From Sphingobacterium sp. FBM7-1 (GTDB lineage: Bacteria; Bacteroidota; Bacteroidia; Sphingobacteriales; Sphingobacteriaceae), in the NCBI RefSeq assembly GCF_020687765.1, contig NZ_JAJEWJ010000001.1:868001-932000 (forward strand): a DNA stretch of 64,000 bases. Reading direction: 5' to 3'. Numbering within the stretch: position 1 is the first letter of the stretch; every line of letters starts with the position of its first letter. Under the pieces are notes generated by a model. It saw only the letters and a program-made list of their open reading frames with translations. It made no database searches and was not told the DNA's origin. Made by a program: the position numbers and the translations under genes. Below are positions 42,501 through 52,229 of the stretch, in pieces.

Positions 42501-44276
42501 ATGAAGGAGTTGGCTTATCTCAATAAATACTTTTATAAATATCGGTGGAAACTCATACCAGGAGTTGTATTCGTCATTATATCCAACTACTTTGGCATCT
42601 TACCCGCCGTCGTTATCCGGGAAGCGTTTGATCTCGTCAAGGAGAATATCGATCTCTATAGGCTCTATGATGGCTTTGAAAGGCAAGATCTGGTGTATCA
42701 GGTATTTGGCACTAGCTTACTCTTTTTCGGCATAGTAGTTCTGGCGCTTTCCTTATTAAGAGGCCTTTTTCTATTCTTTATGCGACAAACGATTATTTTG
42801 ACCTCGCGGCATATCGAATACGACCTCAAAAACGAGATCTACCAGCATTATCAGATGCTAGACTTTTCTTTTTTCCTCAGAAATAATACCGGCGATATGA
42901 TGAACCGGGCAACGGAGGACGTTAACCAAGTAAGGAACTATCTAGGGCCTGCGATTATGTATGCTATTAATACGGTAGTGCTCTCACTGATGATTATTTA
43001 TGCGATGTATAATGTCAATCCTAAGTTAGCCACGTATTCCTTGTTGCCTATTCCTATCCTATCAGCGCTTATTCTATTTATTAATAAAGTTATCAATCAA
43101 CGAAGCGAAAGAATACAACGGCAGCTATCTACACTTTCATCGTTTGTGCAGGAAACCTTTTCCGGCATCCGTGTCATCAAGACCTATGCACGTGAAAGCC
43201 AGAAGATGGACATTTTTAAAGACGAAAGTAATCTATACAATAAAGTCTCATTAGACCTTGTCCGTGTGCAAGCCATATTCTTTCCCCTCATCATTTTCCT
43301 CGTAGGATTCAGCACCATCATCACGGTGTACGTAGGCGGCATCGAGGTAAAGAACGGCACGATCACTGCTGGAAATATCGCAGAATTCATCTTATATGTC
43401 AACCAGCTCACTTTTCCGGCTATGTCCCTGGCTTGGGTTACTTCATTATTTCAACGCGCAGCAGCGTCACAAAAAAGAATCAATGAGTTCCTAAAAACCA
43501 AATCGGATATAAAAGATGGAGCGCATCATACTATACTTCAAGGCGATATTACCGTAAAAAACCTATCGTTTACGTATCCTGAAACTGGAATTCAAGCTAT
43601 ACGAGACTTGTCTTTTACGATAAAACGCGGACAAACCCTCGCCATTATCGGAAAAACCGGCTCAGGGAAATCGACATTAGCTAATCTACTCTTGCGAATG
43701 TTTGACGCAGATACAGGTCATATTTATTATGATGGGGTGCCCTTACGAGATATCAAAACCAGTGATTTACGCACGCAGATTGGCTTTGTACCTCAACAAG
43801 TATTTCTCTTTTCCGATACAATTGCGAATAACATCGCTTTTGGTTTGGATACCCTAGAGATGGATAAAGTAGAACAAGCTGCTAAAGATGCTGCTGTTTA
43901 CGATAACATCATGCATTTTGACAATGGTTTTCAAACATCTATCGGTGAACGAGGTCTCACTTTATCCGGAGGCCAGAAGCAGCGAGTTTCCATTGCTCGG
44001 GCCTTAGTTAAAGACCCACAAATATTGATTTTTGATGATTGTCTTTCCGCAGTCGACACAAAAACGGAGGAAGAAATTTTATCTAGCCTCTCTCGTATTA
44101 TGCGCGATAAAACGACTATTTTCATCGCTCACCGCATCTCCACTATAAAAAATGCGGATCACATCCTCGTGTTGGATGAAGGTCAAATCATCGAACAGGG
44201 AACACACGATGCGTTATTGGATTTGAAAGGCGCTTATTTTGACTTGCACGAAAAACAGCTGTTAGAGACGCAATAA
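42501..44276 (+). CDS. ABC transporter, fused permease/ATPase (exporter type)
   Basis: 591 residues from the ATG at 42501; the frame extends upstream to 42417 but across the promoter box. Six membrane helices (about 15-330) precede the nucleotide-binding domain with Walker A GKTGSGKS, Q-loop FVPQQ, signature LSGGQ, Walker B LIFDD and the H-loop His in IAHRIS. The residue after Walker B is Asp instead of the usual Glu (FDDCLSAVD), a variant known from one half of some exporter pairs, which may slow hydrolysis. As a single half-transporter it should homodimerise or pair with a partner elsewhere. The substrate is unknown. Confidence 0.93.
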   Translation: MKELAYLNKYFYKYRWKLIPGVVFVIISNYFGILPAVVIREAFDLVKENIDLYRLYDGFERQDLVYQVFGTSLLFFGIVVLALSLLRGLFLFFMRQTIILTSRHIEYDLKNEIYQHYQMLDFSFFLRNNTGDMMNRATEDVNQVRNYLGPAIMYAINTVVLSLMIIYAMYNVNPKLATYSLLPIPILSALILFINKVINQRSERIQRQLSTLSSFVQETFSGIRVIKTYARESQKMDIFKDESNLYNKVSLDLVRVQAIFFPLIIFLVGFSTIITVYVGGIEVKNGTITAGNIAEFILYVNQLTFPAMSLAWVTSLFQRAAASQKRINEFLKTKSDIKDGAHHTILQGDITVKNLSFTYPETGIQAIRDLSFTIKRGQTLAIIGKTGSGKSTLANLLLRMFDADTGHIYYDGVPLRDIKTSDLRTQIGFVPQQVFLFSDTIANNIAFGLDTLEMDKVEQAAKDAAVYDNIMHFDNGFQTSIGERGLTLSGGQKQRVSIARALVKDPQILIFDDCLSAVDTKTEEEILSSLSRIMRDKTTIFIAHRISTIKNADHILVLDEGQIIEQGTHDALLDLKGAYFDLHEKQLLETQ

Positions 44277-44310
44277 ATATCTATGTATCAAAAAAGCAGC
44301 AGAAATATTC

Positions 44311-44318
44311 TACATTTG
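44311..44318 (+). promoter_or_regulatory. TAnnTTTG promoter box of the Omp85-like gene
   Basis: TACATTTG ends 4 bases before the ATG at 44323. Confidence 0.5.
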
Positions 44319-44322
44319 TAAG

Positions 44323-45618
44323 ATGTATAAACAATGGGGCTTCCTATTCTTCCTGCTAATTTGTTACTCCGGATTATTTGCACAAAAAATCATACTGAAG
44401 GATACCATTTCTACAACAAATGCCAAAGATACCCTTACAACGAACGTAGACCAACTCTATGACATCAACGATGGCATCAAAGATATCATCCGATTTGTCC
44501 GCCAAGATACTAGCACGCGCGTCTCCAAAAAACGTTCTGGCATCTCTATACTTCCTAATGTGAATTATAATCCCAGCATAGGCGCGCAAATCGGTGCGAA
44601 AGTAGTGGGCGGCATTTATGTTGGTGATCCGCAAAACACCTCCATGTCCACCTTTGCCACAGCTTTAAACTATACCACACGTGGTATTATAGTGGGTTAC
44701 TTTATGCATGACACTTATACGCCCCAAAACAAATGGAATTTAAAGGGCGCGGTTCTTATCGCCAAGGCTGTAGGTTTAGATTATGGAATGGGCATGGGAA
44801 ATGAAGTGCCTACAGACTTACCGCAAGAAGAAACTTTAAACAACCCCGCAAGAACACGTTTTGTCAATCAGTATACGGTTTATAGTTTTAACGAGCGTAT
44901 ATATAAAAATCTGCTCCCTGGCATGTTTGTAGGAGCGGGTGTTTTTATCGAATTGAAACGTAATATCAAGACCCTAGGCGAGCATACGTATACCCCCTTA
45001 GATGTCTACAGTTCCTTTACCAATTATAATCCGAACCGGTATAACAACAACGGATTGATGTTCAATTGGCAGTATATGACACGCGATAATCCGAACAGTG
45101 CTTATAAGGGAATTTATACCGACATCGTTTTGCGAATGAGCCAAACGTGGATGGGTAGCGCACAAAACGCTTTCCAACTGCAAACTGACTTTCGTAAATA
45201 TTGGCAACTCTCCGCTTCCCGGCCAAACCATGTCTTGGGCTTTTGGCATTGGGCGTCTTATAATATCAGTGGCAATTTAGCTTATCTTGATCTACCCGGC
45301 ACAGGAAAAGATGCCTTCGCACGTACCGGAAGGGGGTACACCAATGGTTATTTCAAAGGCAATTCTTTCTTTTATTCGGAGATCGAATACCGGTTCCCAA
45401 TACTACGCAATCAATTCTTAAGTGGCGTGATCTTCGCCAATGTGCAAACTGCAAACGATCGTTTAGGCACGAAGCTTTTCGAAAAATGGCAACCTGCTGG
45501 AGGCACCGGCTTACGGATGTTATTCAACAAAGCAACGAGAACCAATCTGTGCATCGATTATGCCTTTGGTAAGTTCGGTCAGCGGGGTTTATTCCTTGGA
45601 TTAAACGAAGCTTTTTAA
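44323..45618 (+). CDS. BamA/TamA-superfamily outer-membrane barrel protein
   Basis: 431 residues with a signal peptide (to about residue 20, LFAQ). No POTRA domains fit in the short N-terminal part (about 20-80), so this is a reduced Omp85 barrel. The barrel holds the L6-like segment with GRGYTNGYFKGNSFFYSEIE and many aromatic strand ends, and it terminates GLFLGLNEAF. POTRA-less members occur in Bacteroidota, sometimes linked with proteases or other surface genes. The TonB receptor gene begins 5 bases after its stop, so the two may function together. Confidence 0.75.
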   Translation: MYKQWGFLFFLLICYSGLFAQKIILKDTISTTNAKDTLTTNVDQLYDINDGIKDIIRFVRQDTSTRVSKKRSGISILPNVNYNPSIGAQIGAKVVGGIYVGDPQNTSMSTFATALNYTTRGIIVGYFMHDTYTPQNKWNLKGAVLIAKAVGLDYGMGMGNEVPTDLPQEETLNNPARTRFVNQYTVYSFNERIYKNLLPGMFVGAGVFIELKRNIKTLGEHTYTPLDVYSSFTNYNPNRYNNNGLMFNWQYMTRDNPNSAYKGIYTDIVLRMSQTWMGSAQNAFQLQTDFRKYWQLSASRPNHVLGFWHWASYNISGNLAYLDLPGTGKDAFARTGRGYTNGYFKGNSFFYSEIEYRFPILRNQFLSGVIFANVQTANDRLGTKLFEKWQPAGGTGLRMLFNKATRTNLCIDYAFGKFGQRGLFLGLNEAF

Positions 45619-45623
45619 TACAA

Positions 45624-47717
45624 ATGTACATGCATTCTAAATTTAAATTTTTTCTATTTGCCCTTACCTTATATTTTCCTTTTACCGTTTGGAGCCATAC
45701 ACCGTCCGATAGTATTTCGACGGAGCAGGACATTACTCCTGTCCTTATTAACGCTTATTTTAGTCAACAGCCGATTTTAGGATTGACCTCGTCTGCACAA
45801 ACGATTAATACGCGGTTTCTTGAAGCACAACAGACCACTACGCTACTACCAGCCGTCAATACCGTAGCGGGAGTCCGGATGGAAGAACGGTCGCCTGGAA
45901 GCTATCGGCTCGCTATGCGTGGAAGTCTTATCCGATCCCCTTTCGGAATTCGAAATGCCAAGATATATATAGACGACCTTCCCTTGACCGACGCCGGGGG
46001 CAACACTTATCTCAATCTTCTTGATCCCGCGGGCATACATGCGATCCACATCATTAAGGGACCTGATGGTTCTCTATATGGAGCCAATTCTGGCGGTGTG
46101 ATCAATATACAACCCGAAGGTTTTGACGTCAGCCAAAATCAAACCTCCTTATTATTAAGTGGTGGGTCATTTGGCCTATTTCAGGAACAACTCTCTATAC
46201 AACGTAAAGTAGACAACAATTATAATTTTTCAGTCGATCAATCGTTTACACGTTCGGATGGCTATCGAGACAACACCAAACTTCATAAGAAGACATTACA
46301 AACCGCACATCGCTGGCAATATACACCTAAAAATGACCTTCGTTTTTTTGCCCTTTATAGCAATTTAGGTTATCGTACGCCTGGCGGGCTGACCCGGGAT
46401 CAAATGGAAGAAAACCCACGCATGTCCCGTCCAGCGGCTGGACCAAATCCGAGTGCTAAAGCGCAGCAAGCGGGCATATATAATAAAACTTTTTACGGTG
46501 GTATCACACATCGGGCACAACTCCATCCTAAATTATCGCACACCGTGAGTATATTCGGTTCGAATACCGATTTCGAAAACCCCTTTATTACCAATTACGA
46601 ATACCGAAAAGAGAACAACCTCGGGTTGCGCACCTATTTTTCATATGAAAACATAGACCATCCGCAAGTTAAATGGCAAATGCAGCTAGGTTTCGAAGGG
46701 CAAAAAGGATGGTATAAAATTGACAATTACGACAATGAACAGGGCGTTTCTACCGATCCGCAAGCCAAGGATAATTTAGACAATATACAGCATAGTTTTT
46801 TTTATCGTGCTATGATTAATTTATACACGCGATGGACCATAGAAGGCTCAATCGGACTAAACCAATCGAAGATAGCTTATAATCATCGTTTTCCTGAAAT
46901 AACGAACGCCTCGGGGCGCATTAACTTTGGTGGTATCTGGATGCCAAGAATCGCCACGTCTTACCGCGTTCATAAGAGATTAGCGCTTCGCGGCTCCGTT
47001 TCGAAAGGCTATTCACCACCAACTATTGCAGAAGTTCGACCATCCAATCAAACCATTAACTCTGAATTAAAAGCCGAAACAGGGACTAATTACGAAATAG
47101 GAGGACGCATCGAAACGGCGAACAGACGACTAATCGTTGATTTAAGCATGTATCATTATCAGATGGATAATGGCATCGTCCAGCAACGTAATGACCGTGC
47201 GGAAGATTATTACCGTAATGCGGGTGAAATTAAACAGCAAGGTATAGAAACTTCCGTTTGGACGTATGTATTAGTTCCAAATCGCCAACGGTTTATCCAA
47301 GCATTAAACGTTCATTCTAGTGCATCTTATAATCATTATCGTTTCGGGAATTACGAAGTGGCTGAACAGGACTTTTCTGGCAATAAAGTGACGGCCGTTC
47401 CCGACTGGGTGTGGACAAATACGGTTTTAATGAGCTTTCCAAAACAATTTGGATTGAATCTATCCCATAATTTCACCTCCGCTATGCCGCTCAATGATGA
47501 GAACAGCGTGTTTTCCGAAAAGTTTCACCTGTTGCAAGCGAAAGGAACATGGATGTGGTCGCTGAAAAACAAACGGCAGCTTCAAATCTTTGCCGGTATA
47601 GATAACCTGTTAAATGAACGGTATAGCTTGGGGAACGATATCAATGCTTTCGGTAACCGTTTTTTCAACCCCGCTCCTACCCGAAACTATTATGGGGGAA
47701 TGAAGATCGTATTATAA
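45624..47717 (+). CDS. TonB-dependent receptor
   Basis: 697 residues. After a signal peptide (about 1-24, ending WSH) the plug domain contains VRMEERSPGSYRLAMRGS and IIKGPDGSLYGANSGGVINI. The barrel (about 185-697) ends in a typical aromatic-rich strand near RNYYGGMKIVL. There is no N-terminal carboxypeptidase-like domain and no SusD neighbour, so it resembles siderophore, metal or vitamin receptors rather than a polysaccharide Sus system. The substrate is unknown. Confidence 0.92.
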   Translation: MYMHSKFKFFLFALTLYFPFTVWSHTPSDSISTEQDITPVLINAYFSQQPILGLTSSAQTINTRFLEAQQTTTLLPAVNTVAGVRMEERSPGSYRLAMRGSLIRSPFGIRNAKIYIDDLPLTDAGGNTYLNLLDPAGIHAIHIIKGPDGSLYGANSGGVINIQPEGFDVSQNQTSLLLSGGSFGLFQEQLSIQRKVDNNYNFSVDQSFTRSDGYRDNTKLHKKTLQTAHRWQYTPKNDLRFFALYSNLGYRTPGGLTRDQMEENPRMSRPAAGPNPSAKAQQAGIYNKTFYGGITHRAQLHPKLSHTVSIFGSNTDFENPFITNYEYRKENNLGLRTYFSYENIDHPQVKWQMQLGFEGQKGWYKIDNYDNEQGVSTDPQAKDNLDNIQHSFFYRAMINLYTRWTIEGSIGLNQSKIAYNHRFPEITNASGRINFGGIWMPRIATSYRVHKRLALRGSVSKGYSPPTIAEVRPSNQTINSELKAETGTNYEIGGRIETANRRLIVDLSMYHYQMDNGIVQQRNDRAEDYYRNAGEIKQQGIETSVWTYVLVPNRQRFIQALNVHSSASYNHYRFGNYEVAEQDFSGNKVTAVPDWVWTNTVLMSFPKQFGLNLSHNFTSAMPLNDENSVFSEKFHLLQAKGTWMWSLKNKRQLQIFAGIDNLLNERYSLGNDINAFGNRFFNPAPTRNYYGGMKIVL

Positions 47718-47725
47718 GACGGGGT

Positions 47726-48910
47726 CTATGCGATATTCAACAGCCCTTCCAAATGATGGGAGCTGATCCCAAAATAAGTCTTTGTAGACTTTATTTTCAT
47801 TAAAATTTCCTGCTGCTTTTGGGTATCAATAGGCCGTCTTTCCCCCACGATCAACACATTTTTCGGCGTGTGTGTATCTGATATAAATTGGAACACTTTG
47901 GTTTGATAACCGAAATATTCCAAGATTAGTGCCCGTAAGCCATCCGTCACCATTTCGGCCTGACGCTCCATAAAAATCCCATGCTTAAGCAGAAAGTCTA
48001 ATTCGTTTTTCGCTTTATTTTTTTCTATTTCGCGGCGAATTTGTTTATGGCAGCAAGGTGCGACCACAATAAGGTCGGCATCATGCTTAATACCCTTAGC
48101 AATAGCGTCGTCAGTCGCCGTATCACAAGCATGCAAAGCAATTAAAACATCTAAATCCCCCTGTGGCTGATAATCTTCTATCGCTCCTTGCATAAATCGC
48201 AATTCATTAAAACCCGATTTCTGAGCAATCTGATTACACAACGCGACCAAATCATTACGATATTCTACTCCTACTAAATCCGTTTGCTTTTTTAATGTAT
48301 GCACTAAATAATCATACAACGCAAAGGTCAAATAACCTTTTCCTGCCCCCATGTCAACCACATTTAACCTGTCTTTCGGCGGTAATCGCTGCAATATGGA
48401 ACTTAATATTTCGATATAATGATTGATCTGCTTCCATTTATCTTGTGCATTTTTATACACCTTCCCTTCTGCATCCGTAAGTTTTAACGCTTGTAAATAT
48501 ATTTTACCGAAGCTATCTAACTTGCGTTCCTTTTGTTTGTCATGCGTAAGCGCCACTGGCCTTTTCGCTGTAGGATCCTCTTTTCTCAGTAGCCACGTTC
48601 CTTTTTTTGACAGTTGACATACAATATTTTCCGTTTCTGTAAACAAAGTAGCCACTCGAAACCCCTCTACTTGTAATAGTCCCTGTATCTCCATGATACC
48701 TGTCGCTATCTCAAAATTTTGGGTGATGTCTTGTGTTTTATAACGAAAAACAAAAGATAGCTTCTTCTCTCGCTTGATGACAACGGGCTTGATATATACA
48801 TTCTTCAGATAGAGTTCTGTACCGTTATAATCTCCTAAAGAGATCTTAACAAACACGTCTTGTTGAATAGCTCCTCGTATTTTATCAAAAAAACTGGCGT
48901 AATTATCCAT
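47726..48910 (-). CDS. Class I SAM-dependent methyltransferase
   Basis: 394 residues. The SAM-binding motif I VVDMGAGKGYLTFALYDYL begins near residue 192. It is followed by LVGVEYRNDLVALCNQIA, LDVLIALHACDTATDDAI and LIVVAPCCHKQIRREI, an arrangement like the METTL25/RRNAD1 group. The N-terminal 180 residues form a separate, unrecognised domain. The target is unknown, with RNA plausible. A TATCTTTG box ends 4 bases before the ATG. It is divergent from the HAD phosphatase gene. Confidence 0.85.
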   Translation of the reverse strand: MDNYASFFDKIRGAIQQDVFVKISLGDYNGTELYLKNVYIKPVVIKREKKLSFVFRYKTQDITQNFEIATGIMEIQGLLQVEGFRVATLFTETENIVCQLSKKGTWLLRKEDPTAKRPVALTHDKQKERKLDSFGKIYLQALKLTDAEGKVYKNAQDKWKQINHYIEILSSILQRLPPKDRLNVVDMGAGKGYLTFALYDYLVHTLKKQTDLVGVEYRNDLVALCNQIAQKSGFNELRFMQGAIEDYQPQGDLDVLIALHACDTATDDAIAKGIKHDADLIVVAPCCHKQIRREIEKNKAKNELDFLLKHGIFMERQAEMVTDGLRALILEYFGYQTKVFQFISDTHTPKNVLIVGERRPIDTQKQQEILMKIKSTKTYFGISSHHLEGLLNIA

Positions 48911-48914
48911 AGCG

Positions 48915-48922
48915 CAAAGATA
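48915..48922 (-). promoter_or_regulatory. TAnnTTTG promoter box of the methyltransferase gene
   Basis: Minus strand TATCTTTG, 4 bases before the ATG at 48910, facing away from the box at 48941. Confidence 0.5.
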
Positions 48923-48940
48923 TAGAATATAAAGAAATTG

Positions 48941-48948
48941 TACCTTTG
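48941..48948 (+). promoter_or_regulatory. TAnnTTTG promoter box of the HAD phosphatase gene
   Basis: TACCTTTG, 4 bases before the ATG at 48953. It overlaps the alternative TTG start at 48938, which is thereby excluded. Confidence 0.5.
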
Positions 48949-48952
48949 TAAT

Positions 48953-49741
48953 ATGCTATATCCTAAAATCAAAGCCGTATTTTTTGACATAGACGGTACA
49001 CTTTTAAGTTTTAAGACCCACCAAGTTCCCGCTTCCGCTCAGAAAGCCATCGAGCAATTACAAAAGCAGGGGATTAAAGTCATCTTATCCACTGGCCGAT
49101 CGATCAATAGTATTGACCATATTAAATTTTTAGATTTCGACGGGTTCATCACCTTCAATGGCGGGTATTGCGTAACACAAGGAAACGAACTTTTATTCAG
49201 AAAAGCTATACACCCGAGCGATATAGAGGCGCTTTTAAACTATACGAAAGAACATTCCTTAAGTTTTTCATTAATGTCAGAGAAAGAAATAACGATCTAT
49301 GATGTCACACCAGAAATAGCAGGAATGTACGCACACCTGAATCTTCCAATACCACCATTAGTGGACGTGAATAAGCTAGATCCTTCAAGCATTTTGCAGG
49401 CGAATATATTTTTAGGCCCAGAAGAGGAGAAAGCATTTATGCAACGCATTATGCCCAACTCAGTTGCATCGAGGTGGACACCTCTTTTTGCCGACGTAAA
49501 TCCGAAAGGTCAGAGTAAACAAGTGGGAATAGAAATTTTTTGCAAATATTTTGGTATCGATATAACCCAGACCATGGCCTTTGGAGACGGGGGAAATGAT
49601 ATAACGATGCTCAAACATGTAGCCATCGGCGTTGCTATGGGAAATGCGAACCCCGAAGTGAAAGAAATCGCAGATTACATTACCACTGATGTGGACGACG
49701 ACGGTATCTTTAATGCCCTACAATATTTTAAGGTAATATAA
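48953..49741 (+). CDS. Cof-type HAD-IIB hydrolase (sugar phosphatase-like)
   Basis: 262 residues from the ATG at 48953. The HAD motifs are clear: motif I FFDIDGTLLSF near the N-terminus with the nucleophile Asp, motif II STGRS, Lys in NPKGQSKQVGIE, and motif IV AFGDGGNDITMLKHV. The C2B cap lies between. These enzymes dephosphorylate small phosphorylated metabolites, often sugar phosphates or flavin precursors; the substrate cannot be named. Confidence 0.92.
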   Translation: MLYPKIKAVFFDIDGTLLSFKTHQVPASAQKAIEQLQKQGIKVILSTGRSINSIDHIKFLDFDGFITFNGGYCVTQGNELLFRKAIHPSDIEALLNYTKEHSLSFSLMSEKEITIYDVTPEIAGMYAHLNLPIPPLVDVNKLDPSSILQANIFLGPEEEKAFMQRIMPNSVASRWTPLFADVNPKGQSKQVGIEIFCKYFGIDITQTMAFGDGGNDITMLKHVAIGVAMGNANPEVKEIADYITTDVDDDGIFNALQYFKVI

Positions 49742-49775
49742 ATATAGGCGCGGAACACGCGCCTATATTTTTTAT
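49741..49775. terminator. Bidirectional terminator between the HAD gene and trxB
   Basis: AATATAGGCGCG / CGCGCCTATATT, a 12-bp stem with loop GAACA, then TTTTTT on the plus strand. Confidence 0.85.
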
Positions 49776-50737
49776 CCTTCTACGGGATTTTCTTTTTCAG
49801 TCAAATAGCGTTCCGCTTCTAAGGCAGCCATACAACCAGTGCCTGCCGCCGTAATCGCTTGACGATACACATGGTCTTGCACGTCTCCACTAGCAAAAAC
49901 GCCAGGTATATTCGTCGCCGTACTATCCGGCTTGGTAATCAGGTAACCTGTTTCATCCATATCTAAAACCCCTTCAAACAACTCTGTATTGGGTTTGTGT
50001 CCGATAGCAACAAAAAACCCGGTGACATTTAGGTGTTGTGTTTCCTGCGTTTGATTATTCACAACGCGAACACCCGTAACGCCGGATTCGTCTCCCACTA
50101 TCTCTTGGGCTTCCGTATTATACAACACTTCAATATTAGATGTATTCATCACGCGATGTACCATTGCTTTGGAAGCGCGGAATTCGTCACGGCGAACAAG
50201 CATATACACTTTTCGGCATAACTTAGCGAGGTATGTTGCTTCTTCCGCCGCCGTGTCACCGGCACCTACAATCGCCACATCTTGACCTTTAAAGAAAAAT
50301 CCATCGCAAACAGCACAAGCAGATACTCCGAACCCGTTATATTTTTCTTCAGAAGGCAGTCCCAGCCATTTTGCAGTAGCACCGGTCGCAATGATGACCG
50401 TTTCCGCAGAAACCCAGGTCGTGCCATCAATCTCGACTTTGTGCACGCCACCATCTTTCGCGAACTCCACTTTTGTTGCATAGCCAAATCGAACCTCCGT
50501 GCCGAAACGCTCGGCTTGCGTCTTTAGATCCTCCATTAAAACAGGTCCGGTAATACCTTGGGGATACCCGGGGAAGTTATCTACTTCTGTAGTTTGTGTC
50601 AATTGTCCACCCGGTACAATTCCCGTATACACAACAGGCTTCAAGTCCGCTCTTGCCGCATAGATAGCCGCTGTATAACCTGCCGGTCCTGATCCAATAA
50701 TTAAGCACTTTAAGTGCTCTATGTTTGTATTTGCCAT
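49772..50737 (-). CDS. trxB: Thioredoxin reductase
   Basis: 321 residues from the ATG at 50737; an in-frame ATG at 50758 adds seven residues of no clear homology. The FAD motif GSGPAGYTAAIYAAR is near the N-terminus, the redox pair is CAVC in SACAVCDGFF near residue 140, the NADPH motif is GAGDTAAEEATYL, and the final FAD block is GVFASGDVQDH. It passes electrons from NADPH to thioredoxin in the cytoplasm. Confidence 0.96.
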   Translation of the reverse strand: MANTNIEHLKCLIIGSGPAGYTAAIYAARADLKPVVYTGIVPGGQLTQTTEVDNFPGYPQGITGPVLMEDLKTQAERFGTEVRFGYATKVEFAKDGGVHKVEIDGTTWVSAETVIIATGATAKWLGLPSEEKYNGFGVSACAVCDGFFFKGQDVAIVGAGDTAAEEATYLAKLCRKVYMLVRRDEFRASKAMVHRVMNTSNIEVLYNTEAQEIVGDESGVTGVRVVNNQTQETQHLNVTGFFVAIGHKPNTELFEGVLDMDETGYLITKPDSTATNIPGVFASGDVQDHVYRQAITAAGTGCMAALEAERYLTEKENPVEG

Positions 50738-50791
50738 TGTTATTTTATTTATTCGCATCAGTCATCCGCTCGACAAACCCTAAATTGTTAT

Positions 50792-51721
50792 TTATTTACC
50801 GAACTTTCCCTGAAGCTGTTTAAGCATATCGTTGGTAATGGGTTTCGCCGGTGTCTGCTCTCTATTCGGTCGAGCTTTATTGATATCCATCCGACTATTT
50901 TGTTGCTGATCTTTCTTTTTGTTCCGGTGCGCATTCCACAATTTCTCCAGTACCTTTTTTGTATAACGTGGAAAATCACCTTGTTGCATCCAAGCATAAT
51001 AACTCGGCTCAGCATCGAACACATCAGTGACCTTTCTGCCCTTATGCTTCCCAAAATTAATACAGGGATCACCGTCCTCATCGTAAACCAAGCGCCCGGC
51101 GAAATCGACGGGGTTACTTAGGTTTGTAAAGGTATGTAAAGCCTCTACATCATTTATTACGGGAGTTGTTACGTTGCCGTGTTTATCTTCAAAAATTGCG
51201 TCTTCGTACTTGGACAGCTGTGCTTTTAACACCTCATACGTTGCACGTACATCAGCTTCTGCCGTGTGTGCATTTTCCAATGACGCTCCACAATAAAACT
51301 TGTAAGCCGCTTTTAGCGTGCGCTGTTCCATCTGATGGAAAATATTTTGCACATCAACGAAAGCTCTTCCCTCCAATGAAAAATCTACACCTGCGCGCAA
51401 AAACTCTTCCATCAACATCGGCACATCAAATTTATTGGAATTGTAACCCGCTAAATCCGCATCTCCGATAAAATTTTTAATTTCTATCGCCCGCTCTTTA
51501 AAAGGAACTAAATCTTTGACATCCTCGTCATAAACTCCGTGAAAAACAGAAGATTCTGCAGGGATCGGCATCTCCGGGTTAACTCTCATCGTCAACACCT
51601 CTTCTTTACCATCTGGTGAGATTTTTAATATAGAGAGTTCCACAATGCGGTCTACAGCAATATTTACCCCCGTCGTTTCCAGATCAAAAAAAGCCAAGGG
51701 GCGTTTTAATTTTAATTCCAT
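50792..51721 (-). CDS. DnaQ-like 3'-5' exonuclease
   Basis: 309 residues. The DEDDh exonuclease motifs are present: ExoI FFDLETTGV (Asp, Glu), ExoII LAGYNSNKFDVPML (Asp), and ExoIII HTAEADVRATYEV (His, Asp). The C-terminal 120 residues carry a small extra block (INFGKHKGRKVTDVFDAEPSYYAWMQQGDFP) seen in some epsilon-like exonucleases. It may be a repair or RNA-processing exonuclease, or a stand-alone proofreading subunit. A minus-strand TACATTTG box is at 51753-51760. Confidence 0.88.
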   Translation of the reverse strand: MELKLKRPLAFFDLETTGVNIAVDRIVELSILKISPDGKEEVLTMRVNPEMPIPAESSVFHGVYDEDVKDLVPFKERAIEIKNFIGDADLAGYNSNKFDVPMLMEEFLRAGVDFSLEGRAFVDVQNIFHQMEQRTLKAAYKFYCGASLENAHTAEADVRATYEVLKAQLSKYEDAIFEDKHGNVTTPVINDVEALHTFTNLSNPVDFAGRLVYDEDGDPCINFGKHKGRKVTDVFDAEPSYYAWMQQGDFPRYTKKVLEKLWNAHRNKKKDQQQNSRMDINKARPNREQTPAKPITNDMLKQLQGKFGK

Positions 51722-51761
51722 CTAATAGCGATTGATTATAAACTGTCGTACACAAATGTAC

Positions 51762-51789
51762 AAAAAATCCCTCGTTTACGCGAGGGATT
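51762..51789 (-). terminator. Terminator of the SRPBCC gene
   Basis: AATCCCTCG / CGAGGGATT with loop TTTACG and a T run leftward. Confidence 0.8.
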
Positions 51790-51813
51790 CAGCTTCCTTA
51801 TACAGATACATGA

Positions 51814-52212
51814 CTATCCTAAAATACTTTGGAGCATCGTTACTTGATGATCGGCTAATTTTTGTAACGGCCCCGACGCCATCATTTTCATCATCATATT
51901 AAGCTCCGCTTCGATAACAAATGTTGCACCTGTCTGATTTACACCTTTATCTTCCAGTTTCCATTTTAAGGTAAGTGCAAACGGTGGCTTTTCTATAGGC
52001 GTACAAACAATTTCCTTATTCACCACCCGCTGACTGATTTTCAGCGCAAAGGTCGCCATATTCTTAATTGCGAAACGCGCTTCATCTGTTGTCGACGACC
52101 AGTTATCGATATTGTCCGGCATGAGCCGCTTATGATTATTCATATCGGACAAGAAAGCATAGACCGCCTCTATCGGTTTATGAATATCAACACTATTTTG
52201 GATAACCGTCAT
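51814..52212 (-). CDS. SRPBCC-fold protein
   Basis: 132 residues. The START-like pattern is visible: SVDIHKPIEAVYAFLSDMNNHKRLMPD at the N-terminus and a long C-terminal helix (LQKLADHQVTMLQSIL). Such proteins bind hydrophobic ligands or assist assembly; no specific function can be read. It sits 17 bases downstream of pyrE, so the two are probably co-transcribed. Confidence 0.8.
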   Translation of the reverse strand: MTVIQNSVDIHKPIEAVYAFLSDMNNHKRLMPDNIDNWSSTTDEARFAIKNMATFALKISQRVVNKEIVCTPIEKPPFALTLKWKLEDKGVNQTGATFVIEAELNMMMKMMASGPLQKLADHQVTMLQSILG

Positions 52213-52229
52213 TACACTTTCTTTTTATA

